Shown here: positions 36,048-43,551 of the stretch, piece after piece
Layout: every line of letters begins with the position of its first letter
Numbering within the stretch: position 1 is the first letter of the stretch
Assembly: GCF_004355185.1 (NCBI RefSeq)
Contig: NZ_CP037922.1
Coordinates: 4,434,001 to 4,498,000 of the forward strand
Length of the DNA stretch: 64,000 bases
Reading direction: 5' to 3'
Source: Hymenobacter radiodurans
GTDB taxonomy: Bacteria; Bacteroidota; Bacteroidia; Cytophagales; Hymenobacteraceae
Notes under the pieces: generated by a model
Databases searched by the model: none
Seen by the model: the letters and a program-made list of their open reading frames with translations, nothing else
What the model was told of the DNA's origin: nothing
Program-made: the position numbers and the translations under genes

Positions 36048-37054
36048 ATGTCTGTTGCTCCTTCCGTTTTGTACGATAATCACGGCCGTCCGCTCGAATA
36101 CGTGCGCGTGGCCGTTACGGACAGATGCAATCTGCGCTGCTTTTACTGCATGCCCGCCGAAGGCATCGAGTACATGCCCAAGCGCGACTTGCTGAGCTAC
36201 GAAGAAATGGAGCGCGTGGTCGGTATTTTGGCCGGACTAGGTGTGCGCAAAGTACGCCTTACGGGCGGTGAGCCCTTTGTGCGCCGCGACTTGGTGCCCT
36301 TCATGGATCGGCTGAGCCGCATTCCAGGCATTCAGGATATCAGCCTGACTACCAATGGCGTACTCACGGCTCCACACATCCCAGAGTTGGTGCGCATGGG
36401 CATCCGAAGCGTCAATCTAAGCCTCGATACGCTCGACCAAGCCCGCTTTCTGCGCATCACCCGCCGCGACGAGCTGCCCCGCGTGTTAGACACACTCTAT
36501 AAGTTGCTGGCTACCAATATTGCGGTCAAAATAAACGCCGTGGTGATGGACGGGCAAAACATCGAGGACCTGATTCCGCTGGCTGAGCTTACCCGCGAGT
36601 TGCCCGTCGATGTGCGCTTTATCGAAGAAATGCCCTTCAACGGCGGCAGCCACGGTGCCATCGCCTTGCCCTGGAACCATGTACGTATACGAGAGCATTT
36701 GCGGGGGCTTTTCCGGACCTGCACGCACTGCCCACGCCGGCCGGTGCCACGGCTACGGCCTACGCCATTCCGGGTCATATGGGCCAAATAGGCATTATTG
36801 CCGCTTATTCCCGCACTTTCTGCGGCACCTGCAACCGCATTCGCCTCACGGCCGAAGGCGGCCTCAAAACCTGCCTGTACGACCAGGGTGTGCTTGATGT
36901 GCGGGCTTTGCTGCGCAGCGGCAGCTCCGACGAAGACGTACGCGCCGCACTCGTCTACGCCTTCCGCCACCGCGCCGCCGACGGCTTCGAGGCCGAACGG
37001 CAGCGTCCCGTGCACCAGCTCAGCTTCGAGTCGATGTCAACAATTGGAGGCTAG
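36048..37054 (+). CDS. moaA: GTP 3',8-cyclase (radical SAM), one-base frameshift
   Basis: MoaA catalyses the first step of molybdenum cofactor synthesis. The radical-SAM cluster CNLRCFYC is at about residues 29-36, with 'VRLTGGEPFVRRDL' after it. At 36703-36707 there are five G; with six the sequence becomes 'REHLRGAFPDLHALPTPAG', and the frame continues through the second cluster 'TFCGTCNRIRLTAEGGLKTC' to the conserved terminal Gly-Gly (STIGG). The repaired length is 335 residues. The ATG at 36048 was chosen over an upstream in-frame start. It is divergent from moaD. Confidence 0.93.
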
Positions 37055-37296
37055 GTTTTCGGTTTCATACCTTTGCCTTTAGTAGTTGGCGCACCAGAAG
37101 TATTTAGACTTTTAAGGGAATTTTAATACTGTGTTCCTGATGTGTTCCTGATGTGTTTATTTAAAATAAACCGATTCTGGGTACGTATTTACCCATGCCT
37201 GAAGTAACCCCCTAGTGCTAATATTTAAGTATTTTTTCAAGAAATAAGAGCCCTGCTCAGCTTGCGCATAAGGAGAGGTGTTTGGAAATTGCAGGT

Positions 37297-37497
37297 ATGA
37301 AACCTTTGCAGCCTTCCGACTTAATGCAGCGTGATGGGCGTGAGCGGGCAGTAGCCTGGGCTTTAACTATTACGCAAAACACTCCCCTAGCCCCTGCGCA
37401 ACAGGAACAACAGCTATTAAATAAATTTATAGCTGGCGAACTATCTCTGGACGAGGTAATTATGCTTCTTGATGAGGAGAATAAGAACCAGATGTAG
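37297..37497 (+). CDS. Small protein with VbhA-like antitoxin pattern
   Basis: A 66-residue acidic protein. The C-terminal half, LLNKFIAGELSLDEVIMLLD, resembles the short helical domain of VbhA-type antitoxins, in which a 'F..GE.s.dE.i..l' pattern recurs. It is preceded by AAGGAGAGG 17 bases upstream of the ATG. No Fic toxin gene follows; the next gene is on the other strand one base away. It is therefore an orphan or has another function. The similarity is only a short pattern. Confidence 0.55.
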   Translation: MKPLQPSDLMQRDGRERAVAWALTITQNTPLAPAQQEQQLLNKFIAGELSLDEVIMLLDEENKNQM

Positions 37498-37498
37498 C

Positions 37499-37687
37499 TT
37501 ATCTGCTTCGACCTAACGCTTTGTTAAGAATAGCGCAGAAAGCGCAGTGTGTTCGATTCTTTCCGTTGCCCGGCAGCCGATAAACCTCTTCTACGCTCCT
37601 CGCAATCGCGCACTCATCGTTGTCGTGGTATACATCCTTGACCCCGATACCACGCACAAACGAATAAAAGGGAGGAGTGCGCTTCAT
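37499..37687 (-). CDS. Small Cys/His protein, possibly zinc-binding
   Basis: With ATG 37687 the product is 62 residues. It contains VKDVYHDNDECAIARSVEEV and, after a Gly/Asn stretch, THCAFC. The spacing of one His, one Cys, then H-C-x-x-C suggests a small zinc site. An open frame upstream to 37798 looks non-coding. I do not recognise the family. It converges tail to tail with the VbhA-like gene. Confidence 0.5.
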   Translation of the reverse strand: MKRTPPFYSFVRGIGVKDVYHDNDECAIARSVEEVYRLPGNGKNRTHCAFCAILNKALGRSR

Positions 37688-37895
37688 GGTAAGCTCAACG
37701 ATAAACCATGGTTTTGGTTGAGCTAGGCGAGCGGCGGGCGGGCTGACAGTTTTAGGCTTACTTACTGAGCCATAAATAATTAGCCAGGGTATAACCAACT
37801 GCTGCGGCTAAGCTACACCGTTGTCGGTAATATAATAGCTAAGTGGTATATTGGCTTATCCACTTGGCCACCCGCAACCCGGCCCAAGCCTTGCC

Positions 37896-38696
37896 ATGAA
37901 ACTTCTGCTCGTTGCATTTGGCGTAGCTTTCGTGCTGTATGGAGCGGTGTGCTGCCTGCTTTATTACAAGCAGGAAAGCCTGCTGTTCTTTCCGCAGAAA
38001 TTGCCCCCCGACCACCGTTTTTCCTTCCCTTTCCCCTTCGAGGAATGCTGGGCACCTACTGCTGACGGCCTGCGCCTGCATGGCTTGCTCTTTACTACGC
38101 CAGCCCCGAAGGGCCTCATCTTTTACTTGCACGGCAACGCCGGCTCACTGGCTGATTGGGGCGAAGTGGCGCCAGTATACACCCGCTTGGGCTACGACGT
38201 ATTTATGATCGACTATCGGGGCTATGGCAAAAGCGAGGGCGCAATCAACAGCGAAAAGCAGCTTATCGATGACGCTGAGGCAGCGTACAGGTATATAAAA
38301 GCTCGATACCGCGAGAACCAGACGGTAGTGATGGGCTACTCGCTGGGTACGGGACTAGCAACTTGGCTCGCCGCTCATTATCAACCCCGATTGCTTATTC
38401 TGCAAGCGCCCTATTACAGCTTTCAGGATTTGGCTCAGCACTTTTATCCTTGGGTGCCGGGCGTATTGCTGCGCTATCCTATGCGCACCCACGAATTATT
38501 ACCGCAGGTGAAAGCCCCAGTCGTACTCATCCACGGCGACCAGGATGAGGTAGTGTACTACGGCTCGTCGCTGAAGCTCAAGCCTTTGCTCAAGCCCTCG
38601 GATCGGCTTATTACGCTGCCCGGAATTGGGCACAACGGCATGACCGAAACCCCTATCTACCAAACGATTATCCGAGGCATCTTAAATGTATCGTAG
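37896..38696 (+). CDS. Membrane-anchored alpha/beta hydrolase (BEM46/ABHD13-like)
   Basis: The 266-residue protein starts with a membrane helix (LLLVAFGVAFVLYGAVCCLLY), then 'LFFPQKLPPDH'. The hydrolase core shows the oxyanion segment FYLHGNAGSLADW, 'YDVFMIDYRGYGKSEG', the nucleophile GYSLGTG, an acid in 'LIHGDQDEVVYY' and the His in 'LPGIGHNGM'. This layout matches the BEM46/ABHD13 group of unknown substrate. The ATG at 37896 gives a clean anchor. Confidence 0.82.
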   Translation: MKLLLVAFGVAFVLYGAVCCLLYYKQESLLFFPQKLPPDHRFSFPFPFEECWAPTADGLRLHGLLFTTPAPKGLIFYLHGNAGSLADWGEVAPVYTRLGYDVFMIDYRGYGKSEGAINSEKQLIDDAEAAYRYIKARYRENQTVVMGYSLGTGLATWLAAHYQPRLLILQAPYYSFQDLAQHFYPWVPGVLLRYPMRTHELLPQVKAPVVLIHGDQDEVVYYGSSLKLKPLLKPSDRLITLPGIGHNGMTETPIYQTIIRGILNVS

Positions 38697-38699
38697 GGG

Positions 38700-39101
38700 C
38701 TAGAACATGCCGTTGCTGTTCTTGGAGTCGGGAGGTACTATTTGCAGCACGTCCCAGTGCTCCACGATTCTGCCCTGCTCGTCGAAGCGAAAAATGTCGA
38801 TACCGGCATAATCGTGGTCGCCGGGCCAGTGCTGATGGCAATGCAGGATAACGTGGTTGCCATCGGCGAAGGCGCGCTTTATTTCCACGTGCTTACCGGG
38901 GTATTCGCGCTCCATTCGCTCGAAATATTCGATGAAGCCTTGTTTGCCATCTGTCACGTGCGGATTATGCTGGATGTACTCGCTGCCAACGTAGCGGGCA
39001 ATGGCGGCCGCCGGCTGGCAGTCGTTGAACATCAGCTCATAGAAAGCAATGGCATTTTGCTTGTTCTGGTCTTGCGTGAGCATCGTTTTGTTTCCAGTCA
39101 T
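38700..39101 (-). CDS. NTF2-like / SnoaL-family protein
   Basis: A 133-residue cone-fold protein. Motifs are '[20 protein letters not shown]', [20 protein letters not shown], '[20 protein letters not shown]' and '[17 protein letters not shown]'. The last is the family's typical ending. Members include cyclases, isomerases and proteins of unknown role. It has no signal peptide and converges with the alpha/beta hydrolase with a 3-base gap. Confidence 0.82.
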   Translation of the reverse strand: MTGNKTMLTQDQNKQNAIAFYELMFNDCQPAAAIARYVGSEYIQHNPHVTDGKQGFIEYFERMEREYPGKHVEIKRAFADGNHVILHCHQHWPGDHDYAGIDIFRFDEQGRIVEHWDVLQIVPPDSKNSNGMF

Positions 39102-39154
39102 AAATACTATAACCCTACAGTTTGCCTATGTAATACGGGTATTTGCTGCCCGAT

Positions 39155-40315
39155 TTACTTACCCAAGCCTGCCCAACCGCGCTGCATGGTGTAGTACACC
39201 GCCGTACCGACTACCAGCCCTACCAGATACCCATAAGGCAGACCGCCGCACAACAAACCCACCAGCAAGGCCACCAGCAAATCGGCGCGGGAGCCGGTCA
39301 AGTCGCGGATGAGAGCGGCCAGCGTGAGCGATTCAAATAGGAGCAGAATGCCGAGGATAGGCAGCGGAAATATCTGCACAATCTGAGCGAAGCCTTGGCT
39401 GAAAAACAGACCCATCACCAAAAAAAGCCCCCCATACAGAATAACCGAGCCCCCGGAGCGCGCCCCGAACGCGTGGTGCCCTACCAGCCCACCGGAGCCG
39501 TGGCACACCGGCACCCCACCAAAAAATGGATTGACCAGGTTCATCAGCGAGTAAGTGAAGCTGATTTGGCGGACGGTGATGCGGCGCTCAGGAAAGAAAT
39601 CGGTGAGCACCTGTTTGGTGGCCAGAATGGAGTTACCGAGGGAAAGCGGAATCTGAGGTAAGGCCAACAGCAGAGCGCCCGTCAGTACATCGGCGCGGTT
39701 GGGCGTGTGCCAGGTAGGCAGATGAAAGCCCAGTGCGGCGTAGGAAGACGTAAGATCGAGCTTGAAAATCAAGGCATAAATGCCCCCCAACGCAATTACC
39801 AGCAGCGCCGCCGGCCAGCGCCGATTACCGAGCAGCGCCACCGTGACGCCAAAGGCCGCGGCAGCCAACAAATAGCCCCCCAGACCATCGGCGGGCACAT
39901 ATTCCTTGAGCGCCAGCGAAGCTAGCTGCAACGCCAGCCCCAGCTGAATACCGCGTACCACAGGCTTCGGCACCAAACGGGCCAGCCCATCTATCAGCCC
40001 CAACACGGAGAGCAGGAACATGACCACGCCAATAGCGAGCCCGCCGCCGAAGATGACGTTGCCGGGCAATTTCTGGGCAATAACCAGCGCGGCAAATGCC
40101 TTCAGCGGCTGCACCGGCATGGGCAGGCCGTACCAAAAGCCCGAAAACAGCTGCATCAGCCCAAACATGATCAGCACGCTGGCACTATCAACATTGGAGG
40201 CGGCGATGATGCCAATCAGCAGCGGCAGATCGGTGCCCAAATCCCCGAACGCCCCGGCCAGCTCATTGCGGTCAAAACGGATGCGGCGAGGAGTTGGAGC
40301 GATACTGGGGGGCAT
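39155..40315 (-). CDS. MOT1-type molybdate (sulfate) transporter
   Basis: The 386-residue membrane protein has about ten to twelve helices. It carries the MOT1 signatures ELAGAFGDLGTDLPLLIGI and 'LPMPVQPLKAFAA', then 'LPQIPLSLGNSILATKQVL' and 'VPVCHGSGGLVGHHAFGARS'. MOT1 proteins are SulP-related and import molybdate with high affinity. Position in the molybdenum-cofactor region supports molybdate as substrate. Three GCCCCCC motifs are in frame in this gene. Confidence 0.85.
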   Translation of the reverse strand: MPPSIAPTPRRIRFDRNELAGAFGDLGTDLPLLIGIIAASNVDSASVLIMFGLMQLFSGFWYGLPMPVQPLKAFAALVIAQKLPGNVIFGGGLAIGVVMFLLSVLGLIDGLARLVPKPVVRGIQLGLALQLASLALKEYVPADGLGGYLLAAAAFGVTVALLGNRRWPAALLVIALGGIYALIFKLDLTSSYAALGFHLPTWHTPNRADVLTGALLLALPQIPLSLGNSILATKQVLTDFFPERRITVRQISFTYSLMNLVNPFFGGVPVCHGSGGLVGHHAFGARSGGSVILYGGLFLVMGLFFSQGFAQIVQIFPLPILGILLLFESLTLAALIRDLTGSRADLLVALLVGLLCGGLPYGYLVGLVVGTAVYYTMQRGWAGLGK

Positions 40316-40379
40316 TTTTAGGACGTATAATTCTCAGCAAAGAAAGGTGTAAACAGGCATCGGCAACTCGCGCCTCTGC

Positions 40380-40814
40380 TTATTTTTTGCCTTCCTGCAA
40401 CCAGCGCGTGGCCTCGCCTTCATCATCAAAAACATTGGCCAGAAAAGGTCGTTCTGGCGCGAGCATATACGCTACGTGCTGCTGGTGCGCGGGGTCGTTG
40501 CGGAAGCGGTCGTAGATATAAGCGGAGTTGAGAATACCCAAGCGCAAGCGCTGGGGCAGTAGGTGAGCGGCGGCATGGGGGTAAAAAGTAGCGCTAGCCC
40601 ACGCGCTCAGCTGCGGATCGGTGTTTTCGCGGCGGCGCACATCCAGCAGCCATTGAGCGCAGTTATTTTTAATAGCCACATCCAGCATGGTTTGATAATC
40701 GGCTTGCAAAACCGATAAGGAGGCATCCTGATGCCAGCGAACAATTAAAACTCCTAGGTCAGGACGGTAAGCAATGGTGCGGGTGGTGGTAGCCAACACG
40801 GTAGAATTGGGCAT
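40380..40814 (-). CDS. Hypothetical protein, STAS-like size
   Basis: A 144-residue protein without signal peptide. Segments such as 'RPDLGVLIVRWHQDASLSVL', 'CAQWLLDVRRREN' and 'VAYMLAPERPFLANVFDDEG' suggest an alpha/beta fold like the STAS or SpoIIAA-like proteins common in this phylum. I do not recognise a specific family. It lies between the MOT1 and MoeB genes on the same strand and may be co-transcribed with them. Confidence 0.6.
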   Translation of the reverse strand: MPNSTVLATTTRTIAYRPDLGVLIVRWHQDASLSVLQADYQTMLDVAIKNNCAQWLLDVRRRENTDPQLSAWASATFYPHAAAHLLPQRLRLGILNSAYIYDRFRNDPAHQQHVAYMLAPERPFLANVFDDEGEATRWLQEGKK

Positions 40815-40898
40815 AAGGGGCGGGAATGGGTCAGAGATGCATCCAATGCTATACTGAGCACGGACGCCAAGTAAACCACTAGCTTCCGAAATCCTCCC

Positions 40899-42008
40899 TC
40901 AGTATTGCGGCATTTGTGGATCAACTTCCAGCGCCCAGGCATGAATGCCCCCTGCCAGGTTTTGCAGGTTGGTAAAGCCCGCCTTAGTCTGCAACTCCGT
41001 AATAGCTGCCGCGCTCCGTCCACCGTGGTGACAATACACTACAATGGGGTGGTGGCGAGGCAGTAAACCAGCGCGCGCCACTACCTGGCTCAGCGGAATA
41101 AGCGTGGCCCCCGGCAGATGAAAGCGGTAATATTCCTCCGGCTCGCGCACATCCAGCAGAAACGGCGGCGCTTCGGAGGCCAGTAAGTCGGCCAACTCTG
41201 GCGCTGTGATGGCTACGGGCGTGGCTGAGCAGAGTTCCGCATAATCGGTGGAGGAAGCGGTGCTGAGATTGAGTAAGGAATGCTCGGGGTGGCGCGGAAA
41301 GCGCAAAATGCGCGACTGAAAGCTCAGCGCATCGAATATCCAGAGCCGACCGCGCAGCACTTCGCCCAGGCCCAGCAGTACCTTGAGCGCCTCGGTTGCT
41401 TGAGCGCAGCCAATGAGGCCGGGCAGCACACCTAGCACGCCGGTAGTATCGCAGTTGGGTGCCTCGGCGGCCGAGGGTGGCGTCGGGAACAGGCAGCGAT
41501 ACGTAGGTCCGCCCTGATAATTGAACACTGATACCTGTCCTTCAAACTTATAAATGGCCCCCGACACCAGTGGCCGATGCACGCTCACGCAGGCATCGTT
41601 GAGCAAGTAGCGGGTGGCAAAATTATCGGAGCCATCGACCACCAAATCGTAGGCGGCAACCAGCTTTTCGACACTCACCCGATCGACGCGCCGGGCGTGG
41701 GTTTCGCACTTGATGGATGGATTGAGACGCTTTATGGCCCGGGCCGCGGCCTCCGCTTTCATCTGGCCGATGTCTGCGTTGCCGAACAGAATTTGCCGCT
41801 GTAGGTTGCTGAGCTCTACCCGGTCGGAATCGGCAATGCCGAGCGTGCCGACGCCCGCGGCAGCCAGGTATTGCAGCACTGGACAGCCTAGGCCGCCGGC
41901 GCCTACCACCAGCACCCGTGCGGACAGTAAGCGCGCCTGCCCCTCCTCCCCTATTTCGGGCAGCTGGAGGTGGCGGCGGTAGCGTTGACGGTCTTCTTGA
42001 GTTAGCAT
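40899..42008 (-). CDS. moeB: MoeB/ThiF-type adenylyltransferase fused to rhodanese
   Basis: The 369 residues comprise an E1-like adenylation domain (about 1-245) and a C-terminal rhodanese domain (about 265-369). Visible parts are the Arg-rich start 'RQRYRRHLQLPEIGEEGQ', ATP loop VVGAGGLGCPVLQYLAAAGV, 'DSDRVELSNLQRQILF', 'DGSDNFATRYLLND' and 'TGVLGVLPGLIGCAQATEAL'. The rhodanese loop CHHGGRS contains the catalytic Cys. This is the layout of MOCS3 in eukaryotes, which both adenylates and sulfurates MoaD-like carriers. MoaD is the likely partner; ThiS is possible. Confidence 0.85.
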   Translation of the reverse strand: MLTQEDRQRYRRHLQLPEIGEEGQARLLSARVLVVGAGGLGCPVLQYLAAAGVGTLGIADSDRVELSNLQRQILFGNADIGQMKAEAAARAIKRLNPSIKCETHARRVDRVSVEKLVAAYDLVVDGSDNFATRYLLNDACVSVHRPLVSGAIYKFEGQVSVFNYQGGPTYRCLFPTPPSAAEAPNCDTTGVLGVLPGLIGCAQATEALKVLLGLGEVLRGRLWIFDALSFQSRILRFPRHPEHSLLNLSTASSTDYAELCSATPVAITAPELADLLASEAPPFLLDVREPEEYYRFHLPGATLIPLSQVVARAGLLPRHHPIVVYCHHGGRSAAAITELQTKAGFTNLQNLAGGIHAWALEVDPQMPQY

Positions 42009-42176
42009 AGAACAGATAAGTAACTATAGAAACCTAGCTAATGCAAATTTAGCTGTAGCGTGATGATGTTGCGCGGCGCAGTCGGGCCGGCGTTGATTGG
42101 TTAAACTAACTGTGGTACCATAGAGTTAATCAATACCTTGTAATCACCGCTTTTTCCGCCTTCTACTCCTACTCAC

Positions 42177-43070
42177 GTGTCCGCACCCGTATTTTTGCCC
42201 CCCACCAGCTACGACTACGTGACCGTACACAAAGTACAGGGTCAAGAAGTAACGGTAGCCTCTGATGTACTGGCCGCCGAGGAGCCGCTGGAAATCCGGA
42301 TTGGCTACGGCCCCAGCGGTCAGCGGGAGCACCGCACGCTTTCTATCACTATGCGCACGCCGGGCCACGACTTTGAACTGGCCGCCGGCTTCCTGCTCAC
42401 CGAAGGAATTATTCGGAGCCGCCACGATTTGCAGGGTGTCATCTATTGCCCCGATGTGGAAAAAGAAGACGAGCGCGAAAACGTAGTTCGGGCTGAGCTA
42501 GCTCCAACTTCTACCCCCGATCTTCCCCGCTTGGAGCGGCACTTCTATACCAGCAGCAGCTGCGGCGTCTGCGGCAAAACCAGCATCGAGGCCGTGCACG
42601 CCGCCTCCTGCCCGATGTTGCCCAAAAATGCCCCCCACGTAGATGCCGCGGTCATACATCAGTTGCCGGAGCGGCAGCGGGCGGCGCAGGCCTTGTTTGA
42701 GCAAACGGGTGGCTTGCACGCGGCGGCTTTGTTTTCGCCCGAAGGTGAATTGCTCCTGCTGCGTGAGGATGTGGGGCGGCACAATGCCCTGGATAAAGTA
42801 ATCGGGGCGGCGCTGCTGCAGGAGCAGCTGCCTTTGCACAATACGGTATTGCTGGTGAGCGGGCGGGCGTCATTTGAGCTAGTGCAAAAAGCGGCGGTGG
42901 CGGGCATCCCAATCATGGCCGCCGTGGGGGCGCCCAGCTCGCTGGCGGTGCAGGCCGCTCAAAACTTTGGCATGACGCTTTGCGGTTTCGTTCGTCAGGG
43001 GCGCTACAACGTATATTGTGGAGAATGGCGCATTCGTACCAACTCAGCTCCCCATGAAACTTCGCATTGA
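42177..43070 (+). CDS. fdhD: Formate dehydrogenase accessory sulfurtransferase
   Basis: The 297-residue protein matches FdhD, which passes sulfur from a desulfurase to the molybdenum cofactor of formate-dehydrogenase-like enzymes. Key features are EEPLEIRIGYG, 'MRTPGHDFELAAGFLLTEGI', the catalytic pair in SSCGVCGKTSIEAV near residue 128, 'GGLHAAALFS', 'REDVGRHNALDKVIGAAL' and 'VSGRASFELVQKAAVAGIP'. It starts with GTG at 42177. The next small gene overlaps its end, and the oxidoreductase follows. Confidence 0.95.
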   Translation: MSAPVFLPPTSYDYVTVHKVQGQEVTVASDVLAAEEPLEIRIGYGPSGQREHRTLSITMRTPGHDFELAAGFLLTEGIIRSRHDLQGVIYCPDVEKEDERENVVRAELAPTSTPDLPRLERHFYTSSSCGVCGKTSIEAVHAASCPMLPKNAPHVDAAVIHQLPERQRAAQALFEQTGGLHAAALFSPEGELLLLREDVGRHNALDKVIGAALLQEQLPLHNTVLLVSGRASFELVQKAAVAGIPIMAAVGAPSSLAVQAAQNFGMTLCGFVRQGRYNVYCGEWRIRTNSAPHETSH

Positions 43071-43377
43071 AGACAACTCCCTCCGCCTCCGCCTCTCCGA
43101 GGCGGAGGTGCACCAGTTTGCCGATGCCGGTCGGGTCGCGGCGGTGCTACCGCTGGGTCCTACCGCCACCGACACTCTGACCTACGCGCTGGAGCGCGTA
43201 GAAACGGAGCATTTTCGGGTGACGTATGGGGCTGGCGCCATCACCGTGAAAGTGCCCGCCACCTTGGCCAATCAGTGGACCGGCACCGACCAGAATGGGC
43301 TTTCGGCTACGCTTCTGCTCACCGAAAGCCAAACGCTTAACGTTTTAATTGAAAAAGACCTAGACTGTCGGCACTAA
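43054..43377 (+). CDS. Small conserved protein next to fdhD (DUF7009-like)
   Basis: From ATG 43054 the product has 107 residues, beginning MKLRIEDNSLRLRLSEAEV. Beta-rich segments follow ('FRVTYGAGAITVKVPATLAN') and the end is 'LIEKDLDCRH'. It overlaps the fdhD stop by 17 bases, indicating coupled translation. I recall a similar family (DUF7009) with this start pattern near FdhD, but the name is from memory. A role in maturing the downstream oxidoreductase is an inference from position. Confidence 0.65.
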   Translation: MKLRIEDNSLRLRLSEAEVHQFADAGRVAAVLPLGPTATDTLTYALERVETEHFRVTYGAGAITVKVPATLANQWTGTDQNGLSATLLLTESQTLNVLIEKDLDCRH

Positions 43378-43551
43378 GTAGCCGACATATTCCACTGCAT
43401 AAGCTCTCCTTTGCGGGTTCTGCTTTCGAGCCAGAAAAGGAGTGAAAACCAAGAATTGCCTACTTTGGTTAAGGAATAGCTGGGCACTGAATTTCAGCTA
43501 GTTCGGCCTTCCGCTTTCCCACCCTATTTCATCCCATTCTTTCGTTTTGTT

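Noticed and set aside
37131-37157. Short direct repeat GTGTTCCTGAT, about 2.4 copies, as a CRISPR or iteron array
   Set aside because: There are too few units, no spacers and no associated cas or rep genes.
42080-42160. GGTACC-centred dyad upstream of fdhD as an operator
   Set aside because: The half-sites around GGTACC do not align without a gap, so the symmetry is not good enough to support.
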